A stretch of DNA of 64,000 nt from NCBI RefSeq assembly GCF_004353985.1, contig NZ_SMOA01000003.1, positions 1 to 64,000 on the forward strand, read 5' to 3'. The translations under genes and the position numbers were made by a program. The notes under the pieces were generated by a model. The model saw only the letters and a list, made by a program, of their open reading frames with translations, was not told the DNA's origin and made no database searches. How positions within the stretch are numbered: position 1 is the stretch's first letter; every line of letters starts with the position of its first letter. Below, piece after piece: positions 38,720 to 47,644 of the stretch. Origin of the DNA: Paracraurococcus ruber. GTDB lineage: Bacteria; Pseudomonadota; Alphaproteobacteria; Acetobacterales; Acetobacteraceae.

Positions 38720-39319
38720 TCAGCCCCGGAAGGCGGCGAAGAGGTCGGCGGCGCGGCCGACGCGGCGCAGCATCTCGGCTTCCAGCTGCGCCTGCAGCGG
38801 GGAGAAGACCGGGCGGGGCTCGATCCGGCCGACGAAGCGGTTCACCGCCTTGCCGCCGGCGCCCCGGCGCTGGACGCGGTCGCGGGTGCCGAACTCCAGG
38901 AAATGGCGGTAGAAGGCCACGCCGCGGTCGGCGAAGACCTTGGCGCCGTAGCCTTTCTCCTTGGCCGGAAACTTCAGCTTCACGGCCCGTAGCTCGGCGC
39001 CGGTGAAGACCGCCGGCGCCTGGCCGGGGGCGGAGGCGCGATAGGCGCGGGTGTTGCGCGCCACCGCCGCAACCGTGCGGTAGGACGCCTGGCGGCCGAA
39101 GACGGTGGTCTTCCGGGTGACGCGGCGGAAGGTCCGCCGGCCAGCGCGCGCGCCGTACAGCTTGCCCGACTTCGCCGCCCGCAGGTCCGCCTTCAGGCGG
39201 GCCTGATATTCCTGGGCGGTCTCCCGGACCGTCTGGCGCAGCGTCTCGTCCAGCCGGCGGCCGGCGATGACCAGGTCGAGGAAGGTCTCCCGCCCCTGGG
39301 TCACCTTCAGGTCGATCAT
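38720..39319 (-). CDS. HK97 gp10-like tail completion protein
   Basis: 199 residues from ATG 39319, which overlaps the preceding stop. Very basic N-terminal half (R-A-G-R-R-T-F-R-R-V-T-R-K-T), then F-Y-R-H-F-L-E-F-G-T-R-D, the E-F-G-T motif of gp10-type proteins, and R-P-V-F-S-P. Acts at the head-tail joint. Confidence 0.7.
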   Translation of the reverse strand: MIDLKVTQGRETFLDLVIAGRRLDETLRQTVRETAQEYQARLKADLRAAKSGKLYGARAGRRTFRRVTRKTTVFGRQASYRTVAAVARNTRAYRASAPGQAPAVFTGAELRAVKLKFPAKEKGYGAKVFADRGVAFYRHFLEFGTRDRVQRRGAGGKAVNRFVGRIEPRPVFSPLQAQLEAEMLRRVGRAADLFAAFRG

Positions 39320-39636
39320 GCGGTCAGTTCCTCCGCGCCGATGACCAACCAGCGCCGGTCGCCGTCCATGTCCCGCACATCCCGCACGCGCCAGCGACGG
39401 CCGGCCAGGTCGCGGCAATGGGTGAAGCCGGTGCCCGGCCGCCAGCGGATGGTGATGCGGTGGGTCGGGCCCTCGCCGACCTGCACCCGCTCGATGTAGA
39501 GCGCGCCCTTGCTGGCCTCGATCTTCGCCCAGACCTCCGCCACGGCGGTGTAGGTCTCGGCCAGGCCCGTGCCGGCATCGGCCTCCTGGGCGCGCTGTTC
39601 CAGCACCAAGCGGTGCCGCAGCTCCCCCGCGCCCAT
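39316..39636 (-). CDS. Head closure / head-tail adaptor (gp16-like)
   Basis: 106 residues with the SPP1 gp16-type pattern: L-R-H-R-L-V-L-E-Q-R, V-A-E-V-W-A-K-I-E, H-R-I-T-I-R-W-R-P and W-R-V-R-D-V-R-D-M-D. It closes the portal after packaging and forms the docking surface for the tail. Coupled to both neighbours by overlapping or adjacent codons. Confidence 0.8.
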   Translation of the reverse strand: MGAGELRHRLVLEQRAQEADAGTGLAETYTAVAEVWAKIEASKGALYIERVQVGEGPTHRITIRWRPGTGFTHCRDLAGRRWRVRDVRDMDGDRRWLVIGAEELTA

Positions 39637-40244
39637 CAGACCGCCAGGATCCGATAGGGCGCGATCAGCCGATCGAAGGCCGGGTTGCTGTTCAGCGCCC
39701 GGGCGGCGCTGGCGCGGGTCTCGACCTCCGCCTCGCGGTTCTCGTACATCGCGCCGATCAGCAGCAGCATGGCCTGCAGCAGCGCCTTCGGCGGGGTGTC
39801 ATAGCCGGCGCGGTAGCGCACCCGCACCGCTCCGCGGACGCCAGCGTCGGTGCTGGGCCAGGCGGTGTTCGCCGCCGACCAGATGGTCGCCGGCAGCGCG
39901 GCCGGGCCGGTCGGGGCCTCGACCTGGTAGGCCGTGCCGGCCAGGGTGGTGGTGACGCCGGCCGCGGACACCGTCGACAGCGAGGTCAGCGAGACGAAGG
40001 GCGCGTGCGGCACCTGGATCGGGCGGCCGCAGGCGGGGAAGCAGGGCAGCCGCAGCTCCCACTCCTCCACCCGCAGCAGCCGGCCCGTCATGGCCTCCAC
40101 CTGCTCCCGCGCAGCCGTGATCAGCGCGCCGAACAGGCCGAACTCGGCGCCGCCGTCCGCTTCGGCATTGGCGCGGCAATGGTCCATCGCCACGGCCTCC
40201 GACAGGGGCTCGCTGGTCGCGGGTGTGATCAGGCGGAGGTCCAT
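39636..40244 (-). CDS. Head-tail connector (gp6-like)
   Basis: 202 residues starting M-D-L-R-L-I-T-P-A-T. Helices with F-G-A-L-I-T-A-A-R-E-Q-V-E-A-M-T-G-R and a C-terminal A-L-L-Q-A-M-L-L-L-I-G-A-M-Y match the QLRG/gp6 connector family, here with a longer central beta insert (~75-150). ATG 40244 was chosen; the upstream extension is non-homologous. Confidence 0.75.
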   Translation of the reverse strand: MDLRLITPATSEPLSEAVAMDHCRANAEADGGAEFGLFGALITAAREQVEAMTGRLLRVEEWELRLPCFPACGRPIQVPHAPFVSLTSLSTVSAAGVTTTLAGTAYQVEAPTGPAALPATIWSAANTAWPSTDAGVRGAVRVRYRAGYDTPPKALLQAMLLLIGAMYENREAEVETRASAARALNSNPAFDRLIAPYRILAV

Positions 40245-40254
40245 GGCGGCGGGC

Positions 40255-40428
40255 TTAGCCGGCCGGGGGCGCGGGCGGCTTGGGTGCCGCCTTCGCGGGC
40301 TTGGCCCAGCCCTCACGCACGGCCAGCTCGGCCAGGTCGCCGGTGACCAGGTCGCCGACGGCATAGTCCTTCGGGTAGACCACGCCGTCCGGCACGCCCA
40401 GGAAGGGCACGGTGACGATCGCTTCCAT
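40255..40428 (-). CDS. Small phage head-region protein
   Basis: 57 residues. It starts M-E-A-I-V-T-V-P-F-L-G-V-P-D-G-V and ends in a Lys/Pro/Ala tail (A-K-A-A-P-K-P-P-A-P). Fills the gap between connector and the next gene, 2 bases from it. A small SH3-like or connector-accessory protein would fit, but this is unproven. Confidence 0.65.
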   Translation of the reverse strand: MEAIVTVPFLGVPDGVVYPKDYAVGDLVTGDLAELAVREGWAKPAKAAPKPPAPPAG

Positions 40429-40430
40429 CG

Positions 40431-40868
40431 TCAGGCCGGCATCAGTTCGGGCAGGCCGCGCACCGCGAGGCAGGAGATCGGCGTGCCGGTGGCATGCGTG
40501 CCGCCGAAGGTGGCTGTCAGCCGGACATACCGCCGGTTGCCGATATAGTCGATTTCCTGCACGTCCGCTGCCGCCTTGGCCGCGGTCAGCGACCGGACGA
40601 TGCCGCCGGTGGCCCAGGTGAAGCCGCCCGGCAGGTTCACCTCGGCCGCCGTCGCCGCCACCCAGGTGGAGTTGTCGTCGGAATGCTCGACGCTGAAGTC
40701 CACCCGGTTGGTGCCGGTGAAGGTGATGCCGCCGACACCGATTGCGAGCTGGAAGCTGACAGCGCCGAAGCCCTGCAAGTCGACCGAGGTGCCGGTCACG
40801 GTCGCGGCCGCCGTCTGCGCGGCAAGGGTGATCGCCGGCGCGAGCCGGGTGGAGATGGTTCGCAGCAT
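40431..40868 (-). CDS. Phage head-region protein, beta-rich
   Basis: 145 residues: V-D-F-S-V-E-H-S-D-D-N-S-T-W, a common phage beta-sandwich motif, and Y-I-G-N-R-R-Y-V-R-L-T-A. It lies between capsid and connector genes, where decoration or head-associated proteins are often found. No Gly-rich fibre sequence. Confidence 0.65.
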   Translation of the reverse strand: MLRTISTRLAPAITLAAQTAAATVTGTSVDLQGFGAVSFQLAIGVGGITFTGTNRVDFSVEHSDDNSTWVAATAAEVNLPGGFTWATGGIVRSLTAAKAAADVQEIDYIGNRRYVRLTATFGGTHATGTPISCLAVRGLPELMPA

Positions 40869-40930
40869 GGGGAGAGCCCTTCGGGCTGGGGTTCAGGGGA
40901 AGGACGGCGCCGCAGCGCCGCCCAGGCCGG

Positions 40931-42235
40931 TCAGGCCGCGCGGAGGATCTTCAGCGCCTCGCTGTTCACCAGGCCGCCGCCCATGCGCCTAGTGGCGTAG
41001 AACCGCACCCAGCCCTTGGCGGTGTAGGGGTCGCGGAGGATGGTGATCCCCGCCCGCTCCACCACAGTGTAGGCCTCCTGGAAGTCGCCGAAGGCCAGGC
41101 TGTCGCTGTTGGCGGCCAGCGCCGGCATGTCCTCGGCCTCGGTGATCGGGTAGCCGAGCATGGTGGCCGGCATGCCCGCCTGCACCGGCGGCTGCCACAG
41201 GTACTGGCCGGTGGTGTCCTTCGCCTTGCGGTACTGCGCAAAGGTGGCACGCGCCGCCACCCAGCGGGCGTTGCGGCGATAGGCTGGCTTCAGATCCATG
41301 GTCAGGTCGATCAGGATATCGAAGGGGTTGGTCCCGATCGCGCCGGACGCGCCGGTGCCGCGGCGCTGCAGCGTGCCCCAGGTGCGGCTGGCATCCGCGG
41401 TGGTGTTGGACGGGTAGGACAGGAAGCCGCGCGGCTTCTTGATGCCGTCGCCGGCGACGATGGCCGCATTGCCCAGCCTGGCGAAGCGGTCGCCCAGCTT
41501 GTCCGCCACCCAGGTCTCGATATTCACCGCCGCATCGGCGATGAGCCGGGTGGAGGCGCGGGGCTGCGACCACATCTCCTCCACCTGGATGGAGTAGCGG
41601 GAGACCGAGGTGTTGGTGCTGTCGGTCACCGGCTCCGTCTCGCCGCGCCAGCCGGCGTCGACGTCCGCGGTGTCCATGATCCCCTCCATCTCAGAGGCGG
41701 TGACCTGCTGGACGTTGACGATCGGCAGCATGTCCGACCGCTCATACAGGCGGGTCACCAACCGGCCGGACATGTCGGGCGGCACCAGGAAGCCGCCATC
41801 GCCGTCCACCGTGATCTGGAAGTCCTGGCGGTGCCAGGACTGCATCTCGTGGTCGCGGCCTGAGCGGAGGAACTCGCGGAAGTCGGTCTCGTACTTCGCC
41901 AGCTGCTCGGCATCGAACAGCTTCGTCTGGCGGCCCGCCAGGCCGGCGATGGACTGCAGGTGCAGGTTGGCGGTGGCCAGGCGCGCCGCCTGCTTCTCCT
42001 CGAAGGCGCGGTCGACGCCGCGGCCGGGCAGGGTCGCCAGCCGTTCCAGCGCCTTGAAGTTGTCGCCCAGGCGGTCGAGCTCGGCGGAGAGCTTCTCCAC
42101 CTTGTCCACCGTCACGGCGTCGGCGGCGCCCTTCTGCTCCAGCTGCTTCAGGCGGTCGTCATTGGCCTGCTTGAAGGCCTCGAAGGTCTGATTCTGCTTC
42201 TCCAGCAGATCCTTCAGGGTATCGAGAGAGGACAC
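40931..42235 (-). CDS. Major capsid protein (HK97 fold)
   Basis: 434 residues. Residues 1-~105 form the coiled-coil scaffolding delta domain (L-K-D-L-L-E-K-Q-N-Q-T), expected to be removed by the protease next door. The capsid domain starts near G-G-F-L-V-P-P-D-M and contains V-Q-Q-V-T-A-S-E-M and a C-terminal R-M-G-G-G-L-V-N-S-E-A. Self-assembles into the prohead. Confidence 0.92.
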   Translation of the reverse strand: MSSLDTLKDLLEKQNQTFEAFKQANDDRLKQLEQKGAADAVTVDKVEKLSAELDRLGDNFKALERLATLPGRGVDRAFEEKQAARLATANLHLQSIAGLAGRQTKLFDAEQLAKYETDFREFLRSGRDHEMQSWHRQDFQITVDGDGGFLVPPDMSGRLVTRLYERSDMLPIVNVQQVTASEMEGIMDTADVDAGWRGETEPVTDSTNTSVSRYSIQVEEMWSQPRASTRLIADAAVNIETWVADKLGDRFARLGNAAIVAGDGIKKPRGFLSYPSNTTADASRTWGTLQRRGTGASGAIGTNPFDILIDLTMDLKPAYRRNARWVAARATFAQYRKAKDTTGQYLWQPPVQAGMPATMLGYPITEAEDMPALAANSDSLAFGDFQEAYTVVERAGITILRDPYTAKGWVRFYATRRMGGGLVNSEALKILRAA

Positions 42236-42239
42236 GGGG

Positions 42240-42962
42240 TCAGCCCTTCATCGTCCGAATGTTGCGTTCGATCTGCGCGGCCAGCGCGGCCAGCGCATCG
42301 GGCGACGGGTCGTCGCCCTGGTCTCCGGCCTCGCCCGCGTCCCGCAGGGCCTCGAGGCCGGCCTTGCCCCGGCGCAGCAGCGCCTGGGCCTCCCGGCGCG
42401 ACAGCCCGGCATCCCGCACGAGCCTCCGCTCCAGATCGCGCACCGACAGGCCGCTCTGCACGCTGGTGACGCGCGCCGCGGTCATGGCGGGAAAGGTGAC
42501 GACGGAGATCTCGACCAGGTCGATCTCCTGGATGGTGACGCGCGGCTCGCCGGGGGCGGCAGCGTCGTTCACTTGGCGCTTCGTGGCGCGAAACCCGATG
42601 GACAGGCCATCGATGGCCGGGACCGGGTCCATCTTCAGCAGGGCGTAGATGTCGCGGCCGCGTGCGGTGTCGGCCAGCTTGCCGGATACCTTCAGGCCCT
42701 GTTCGTCCGCCTGCAGGTCGGTCCAGAGGCCGATCGGCAGCATGTCGTCCGCGGTGAAGTCCCAGCCGCCATGTTGCAGCAGCATCGCCGGCCGCTTGCC
42801 CGCCCGCATCTGCCGCACCGCGCCATCGAAGGCGCCGGGCGCGAAGGTGTAGTCCCGCCCATCATCGGGGCGGCCATAGACGGCGGCGATGCCGGAGAAG
42901 GTCATGGCGGAGCCCTCGCCGGCGGCGAGCTGCACCGTCCAGGGGACGAAGCAATCGGGCAT
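42240..42962 (-). CDS. Prohead maturation protease (U35-like)
   Basis: 240 residues. Catalytic His64 in M-L-L-Q-H-G-G and Ser121 in I-D-G-L-S-I-G-F are both present; the acidic partner is in the E-I-D-L-V-E-I-S-V-V strand. The C-terminal ~70 residues are charged helix. It cleaves the capsid delta domain. Four-base gap to the capsid gene. Confidence 0.9.
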   Translation of the reverse strand: MPDCFVPWTVQLAAGEGSAMTFSGIAAVYGRPDDGRDYTFAPGAFDGAVRQMRAGKRPAMLLQHGGWDFTADDMLPIGLWTDLQADEQGLKVSGKLADTARGRDIYALLKMDPVPAIDGLSIGFRATKRQVNDAAAPGEPRVTIQEIDLVEISVVTFPAMTAARVTSVQSGLSVRDLERRLVRDAGLSRREAQALLRRGKAGLEALRDAGEAGDQGDDPSPDALAALAAQIERNIRTMKG

Positions 42963-42974
42963 GGTCGGGGTCCT

Positions 42975-44195
42975 TCAGGGCGCCGCGGGCGCCGGTTCCG
43001 CAGGGCGGGTGGCAGAGCCGCCGATGTTCGCCGCCGGCGTCGGCGTGTCGCCGCCCGGCACCGCATTCAGCCCCAGCCGGCGGCGGGCTTCGTTGCGGCT
43101 CATGATCCCGCCATCCACCATCTGGCGCAGAAACTCGCCCGTCGCCTTGGTGTCGGCGCGCAGGATGGCTTCCGTGTTGACGTGGAAGAACAGGCCGGTG
43201 GCGCGCTGCCGCGGCGCCAGCAGGTCCCGGCCCAGCGTCAGCTCCCACCGCCGGGCCCAGGGGCCCAGGGTGTGGACGGCATGCGCGACGAAGAAGGCCT
43301 CGGCCGAGGCATAGGTCGTGGCCTTGTCGCCGAAGCCGACCATCTGCGGGAAGACGCGGAAGGCGCGGCAGATCTCCTCCACCTGCTGCCGCCGCGTCTC
43401 CAGGGTCTGCTGGCTGGCGAAGTTCAGCTCATAGGGTTGGAATTTGGCGCCATTGCCCAGCACCGCGATCTTGCCGGCGCCTTCGCCGGTGTAGGCGCGC
43501 TGCCAGCGGGTCTGCAGATCCTCCGCCTGTTCCTGGGAGACGCGCCCTTCCAGGGTCAGCACGCCGCTGGGCGTGCCGCCCTTGCCGAAATGGCCTGCCT
43601 GGGTCCATTCGATGGCCGCCGCCAGCCCGATGCTCTCCCGCGCCAGCCGCACCACCTCGAGGCCAGCGACCGAATCCCATGACGGGCCGCGCAGGTGGAA
43701 CATGTCGATCAGGCCGACCAGCTGCTGCCGACCGCCCGGCCATGTGACCCGGTATTCGATGGACCAGTCTGCGGTCTGCTTCCACTGCACCCAGCTCGGC
43801 AGTAGCGGCAGCACGCCGATCGGCTGGCCGCGCACGCCGCGCTGGATCAGCGCGAAGCCGTTCCCCGTCAACGCAGCATGCATGGTCAAGGTCTCGGCGA
43901 CTTCCTGCCAGGTCATCCAGGCATTCGGTTCCTGCAGCAGCCAGGCTGCGTCGGCCGAGGTGTTGTCTTCCGCCCCTTCCGCGGTGCGCTGCCGCAGCGC
44001 CACCGGCAGGGCGCCTATGCCTTCCGCAATTACCCGCACGCAGGCCAGCACGGCAGCGACCTGTAGGGCCTTCTCGTTGCTCAGCGCTACGCCGGACCGC
44101 GTCGCCATCCCGCCGGCGAGCATCCAGGCAAGGTGCTCCGCCCAGCCCTGCCGGACATAGCCGAGGCGCGCGGCAAGGCGGGAGAATAGAGACAT
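42975..44195 (-). CDS. Portal protein (HK97 family)
   Basis: 406 residues: A-L-Q-V-A-A-V-L-A-C-V-R-V-I-A-E-G-I-G-A-L-P, T-G-N-G-F-A-L-I-Q-R, and the C-terminal V-N-T-E-A-I-L-R-A-D-T-K-A. The ring at the capsid vertex through which DNA is pumped. Usual family length. An N-P/G-rich tail (A-P-A-A-P) ends the protein. Confidence 0.92.
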   Translation of the reverse strand: MSLFSRLAARLGYVRQGWAEHLAWMLAGGMATRSGVALSNEKALQVAAVLACVRVIAEGIGALPVALRQRTAEGAEDNTSADAAWLLQEPNAWMTWQEVAETLTMHAALTGNGFALIQRGVRGQPIGVLPLLPSWVQWKQTADWSIEYRVTWPGGRQQLVGLIDMFHLRGPSWDSVAGLEVVRLARESIGLAAAIEWTQAGHFGKGGTPSGVLTLEGRVSQEQAEDLQTRWQRAYTGEGAGKIAVLGNGAKFQPYELNFASQQTLETRRQQVEEICRAFRVFPQMVGFGDKATTYASAEAFFVAHAVHTLGPWARRWELTLGRDLLAPRQRATGLFFHVNTEAILRADTKATGEFLRQMVDGGIMSRNEARRRLGLNAVPGGDTPTPAANIGGSATRPAEPAPAAP

Positions 44196-44204
44196 CCACG
44201 CTCC

Positions 44205-45890
44205 TCACACGAAGACCTGGTCGGCGCCGCTCCGCGCCACCGGGTTCCGCGCCATCAGCTCGACCGCGCAGAACAGCGCGATCAGCGGGTCGATCTTCGC
44301 AGAGCCGGCCGCCTGCTTGGTGATGCTGACCGCGTTGCCCTTCGGCTCCGCCTTCGCATTGCCGACCGACCACGCCATCAGCGGCTGGCCAGCGTGGCGC
44401 ATCTCGCCTTCCGCAAGCCGGCGCTCGGTCGTCTTGATGGCACCATTCAGCCGCCAGCCCTGGGAGACGCCGGCGACCTGCTCGCCCTCGATCCCGATCT
44501 CGGCCAGCGCGTCCAGCACGGCGCCGATACCGGCGGGGTCCAGCCCCACCGCGTGCTTCTCCGGCAGCAGGCCGGCATCGCGGACGGCGCGCACCACCTC
44601 CACCACGCCGGCCAGGTCGTCGCCCATGCGCTCGACCAGCATCAGGTCGCCATCCTGGGCGAAGTCCCGCAGCCGCGCCGCCTCCGCCTTCCGACGCTGC
44701 AGCACGATCGGGTGCGCCCAGGCCCGGCCCCAGTGCAGCCAGCGGCGCGTGCCCGTCTCCCGCCCCACCACCGCCAGGCCGAATAGGTCGTCCAGGCCGC
44801 CGCCATCGATGCCGATGGTCGCCACCTCGCAGCGCGCCAGCAGCGCATCCAGGGTCAGGCCAGGCTCGGCGTTCGGGGCCCAGTGCTCGGCGCCGGCCCA
44901 GGCATCCGCGTGCAGCGCCAGGCCGATTTCCAGATTCAGATGCTGCGATGCCCAGCGGCGTTCCTCGGCCTCGCCCTTCTCCCGGGCGGTCTCGTAGTCC
45001 CGCAGCAGGACATCCAGGGACACCGACCGGCCGAGGTTCGGCAGAACTGCCGGCCAGGTGGCCGGGTCGCGCCAGGGTTTGGCTTCGTCCGCCTGCACCT
45101 GGCGCGGGAACTCGTACAGCATCGGCAGTACGCTCGGCCGCGGCACCCGGCCATCCCGCACCGCGCGGGCATAGGTCAGCTCTTCCTTGAAGGCCCCGGC
45201 CGGCGGCTCATCCGACTGGGTGCTGATGATCACCCCGAACTGCTCCGGGATGGCCGAGGCCGCGCCGCGCAGCTGCCCCAGCACCCGGGACGCATAGTGG
45301 ACCTTGCCCAGCAGGTGCAGCTCGTCCAGCAGCCAGCCGGCATATTTGCCGCCTGTCGCGGTCTGCATGTCGAAAGTGGTGATCTTCAGCCAGGACCCTT
45401 TGCCCTTGCCGGCCTTCATCACGATCGTCTTGTTGTAGTCCTTGACGTCGAAGACCGACGAGTAATCCGGCGTCGCCTCAATCATCTTGGCGGCGGCGGA
45501 GAAGGCGAGATCGGCGATTTCCTGCGTTGGGCCGAACAGGCCGAATTGCGCGTTCGGCCTGACGTTCATCAGCAGCGCCGTCAGCATCAGCGCCGCGGAG
45601 TTGGTGGTCTTGCTGTTCTTCTTCGGCACCTCGAGGAAGACCCCGGGGACCCGCCGCAGGCCGGTCTCCGGATCCCGCGACCCGAAGATCACCCGCACCA
45701 CGTCGCGGAACCACTCTCCGGCAGCCTCCGCCAGCGGTGGTTGGCCCTCCACATCCGGCAGCCGGATGCGGTTGAAGATGTCCACCGCCACCGCCGCCTG
45801 GGCGTGGTCCAGCGGCAGGTCGGGCAGCAGCGACCGGCCGGCCTGCAACCTCTCCCACCAATCGGGAACGGCGAACTGCCAGACGGTCAA
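44205..45890 (-). CDS. Terminase large subunit
   Basis: 561 residues. ATPase: deviant Walker A in E-V-P-K-K-N-S-K-T and Walker B in W-L-L-D-E-L-H. Nuclease: acidic residues in I-G-I-D-G-G-G-L-D-D and G-L-D-P-A-G-I-G. Motor that cuts and packages the DNA into the prohead. Its start overlaps the small subunit stop by four bases. Member of the TerL_1-like HK97 group. Confidence 0.92.
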   Translation of the reverse strand: MTVWQFAVPDWWERLQAGRSLLPDLPLDHAQAAVAVDIFNRIRLPDVEGQPPLAEAAGEWFRDVVRVIFGSRDPETGLRRVPGVFLEVPKKNSKTTNSAALMLTALLMNVRPNAQFGLFGPTQEIADLAFSAAAKMIEATPDYSSVFDVKDYNKTIVMKAGKGKGSWLKITTFDMQTATGGKYAGWLLDELHLLGKVHYASRVLGQLRGAASAIPEQFGVIISTQSDEPPAGAFKEELTYARAVRDGRVPRPSVLPMLYEFPRQVQADEAKPWRDPATWPAVLPNLGRSVSLDVLLRDYETAREKGEAEERRWASQHLNLEIGLALHADAWAGAEHWAPNAEPGLTLDALLARCEVATIGIDGGGLDDLFGLAVVGRETGTRRWLHWGRAWAHPIVLQRRKAEAARLRDFAQDGDLMLVERMGDDLAGVVEVVRAVRDAGLLPEKHAVGLDPAGIGAVLDALAEIGIEGEQVAGVSQGWRLNGAIKTTERRLAEGEMRHAGQPLMAWSVGNAKAEPKGNAVSITKQAAGSAKIDPLIALFCAVELMARNPVARSGADQVFV

Positions 45891-46528
45891 TTCGGCCTCA
45901 GATGCGCGGCCCAGTCGGCGGTGGCGATGACATCAGCGGCCTCACGCGCCGCCTGCAGCTTCTTGCCCGGCGTCTCTGCCTTCGGCGGCTTCGCCGGGGC
46001 GTGGCCCGCGGTCAGCGCCTCCTGCATCTCATCCAGGCGGGCCTGCGAGATGATGGCCCGGGCTTCTTTCAGGGCGGAGACATTGCCGCTCCGGGCCTTC
46101 GACATCAGGGCGGAGATGACCTCGGCCTCGACCCGCTCGGCGCCGGTCGCCAGCTCCTCGGCGTAGTGCTTGCGCAGCGTCGGCTCCGACACGCCCAGGA
46201 CCCGGGCGATGACCTTCGGTGGCTTGCCGCAGGCGGCCAGGTCCATCACCCGGCGGCGCTGGCCGAAGTCCGGGCGCAGCGGCTTTCGGCCGCCTGCTAC
46301 CGACCGCTGCCGCGGGGTCGGCGGCGCGGCCTCGGCGGTGAAGAGGTCTTCCGCCTTCCCGGCGGCGAGGTCGCTGGCGAACCGCTTGCGAAGTGTTGGG
46401 ACGCTGATGCCCAGCACCTTGGCGATGTCGGCATGGCGGGCGCCGGCCATGCGCCGCACCGTCTCCCGATCCGCATCCGACGGCGCATAGGCACGGCGGC
46501 CGGGTTTCTTTCCTTCCTGGCCCTCCAT
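45887..46528 (-). CDS. Probable terminase small subunit with duplicated HTH
   Basis: 213 residues from ATG 46528. Two related helix-turn-helix segments: H-A-D-I-A-K-V-L-G-I-S-V-P-T-L-R-K and P-K-V-I-A-R-V-L-G-V-S-E-P-T-L-R-K. The C-terminal half is helical. Position directly before the large subunit and DNA-binding design indicate recognition of the packaging site. An 8-T tract on the coding strand (46544-46551) lies just upstream. Confidence 0.75.
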   Translation of the reverse strand: MEGQEGKKPGRRAYAPSDADRETVRRMAGARHADIAKVLGISVPTLRKRFASDLAAGKAEDLFTAEAAPPTPRQRSVAGGRKPLRPDFGQRRRVMDLAACGKPPKVIARVLGVSEPTLRKHYAEELATGAERVEAEVISALMSKARSGNVSALKEARAIISQARLDEMQEALTAGHAPAKPPKAETPGKKLQAAREAADVIATADWAAHLRPN

Positions 46529-46619
46529 TTCTTGCTCCGGCCGAAAAAAAACCTGCGGATGGGTTTGGGTGCGGTCCTGAAGCCTTCGCGGCCCAGACTT
46601 TCGACCACCCCCCTGCCAG

Positions 46620-46970
46620 TCACTCGTAAGCCCCGGCCGCCTGCCGAGCCGTCCGCGCCATGTGGCAGGGCTGACACAGCGGCCGCAGGTTGCTCCGGTC
46701 CAGCCGCAGTGGGTCGTCCAGGCCCTGGAAGCTGCGGATGTGGTCCAGGTCCGTAGCTGCAGTGACCCTGCCCTTGGCCTGGCAGAAGCGGCAGAGCGGT
46801 TCGTCTGCAAGCACCTGCTCCCGCACCCTTCGCCAGTCCTGCCCATAGCCGCGGGCGGTGGAACTGCTGCGGTCGGTGCGGGCGAAGCCTGTTCCCACCG
46901 TGACGGCCGAAGCGGTGCGGCTGGCCAGCCTGCCCAGACGAGCGGGGATGGCCGACAGACGGCGGGTCAT
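46620..46970 (-). CDS. HNH endonuclease
   Basis: 116 residues (ATG 46970 overlaps the NusG-like stop). Zinc-finger HNH motif: C-R-F-C, D-L-D-H-I, N-L-R-P-L-C-Q-P-C-H. In HK97-type phages an HNH protein next to terminase is needed for DNA cutting and packaging. The frame is open upstream, but the ribosomal overlap supports this start. Confidence 0.88.
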   Translation of the reverse strand: MTRRLSAIPARLGRLASRTASAVTVGTGFARTDRSSSTARGYGQDWRRVREQVLADEPLCRFCQAKGRVTAATDLDHIRSFQGLDDPLRLDRSNLRPLCQPCHMARTARQAAGAYE

Positions 46971-47626
46971 GCCAGGCGGCACCACTTCGCAGGCAGTTCC
47001 ACCTCGCCCGGCCCGGCCCGAAGGAACGCGAGGGCGCGCACGCCACCACCCACGACATCCAGGCAGATACCCACGCATCCACGCCATGGCCCAGCGACGA
47101 TCCGGAAAGGCTGGCCGATCTCCGGCATGCCACCAGCACACACGGCCATCATGTCCAGGCCTCGGACCGGAAGGCCCTGGATCAGCCGCATGTGCGCCGG
47201 GTCCATGGGATGCGGCGCCTCAGGCGACGAGCCGAAGATGCGCCGCACGCCGCGGGTGTAGCAGATGCGGCGCCAGGCGCCCTTCACCGCGTCGAACCGG
47301 ACGAACAGGTATTGCCCAAACAGCGGGGTCACCAGCACGCCGCTACCGAGGACACGACAGCCCAGCGGCATCAGCACCTCGAAGCCCAGCTGCACCAGCC
47401 GGGCCCGCACTTCACGCTGCTGGTTCGGGTAGGCCTCGACGCAGTACCAGCGAGGTTCGGATAGCTTGCGCACTCCAGGTGCTTTCGGCACCTGAGGCGA
47501 CGCGGAGCCCTCAGGCCCGGCGGCGGGTCCGCACTCTGCCGCGACGCTTGCAGAGTTGGTGTGCCCGCACGCGTTCGTTACCCGCATGTCTCGGACCAGG
47601 TCAAGGCGTTTCGCTAGCGCGTTCAT
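46967..47626 (-). CDS. Phage NusG-like transcription factor
   Basis: 219 residues. After a ~55-residue leader comes an NGN domain, R-W-Y-C-V-E-A-Y-P-N-Q-Q-R-E-V-R, then G-F-E-V-L-M-P and L-F-G-Q-Y-L-F-V-R-F. A KOW-like segment G-P-W-R-G-C-V-G-I follows. NusG/RfaH proteins bind RNA polymerase and prevent pausing or termination. Located just before the HNH-terminase-head-tail genes, it is well placed to serve as a late antiterminator. The ATG at 47626 gives the longest form; a later start at M-R-V-T is possible. Confidence 0.85.
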   Translation of the reverse strand: MNALAKRLDLVRDMRVTNACGHTNSASVAAECGPAAGPEGSASPQVPKAPGVRKLSEPRWYCVEAYPNQQREVRARLVQLGFEVLMPLGCRVLGSGVLVTPLFGQYLFVRFDAVKGAWRRICYTRGVRRIFGSSPEAPHPMDPAHMRLIQGLPVRGLDMMAVCAGGMPEIGQPFRIVAGPWRGCVGICLDVVGGGVRALAFLRAGPGEVELPAKWCRLA

Positions 47627-47644
47627 GCGGCGATGCTCCCGGCG

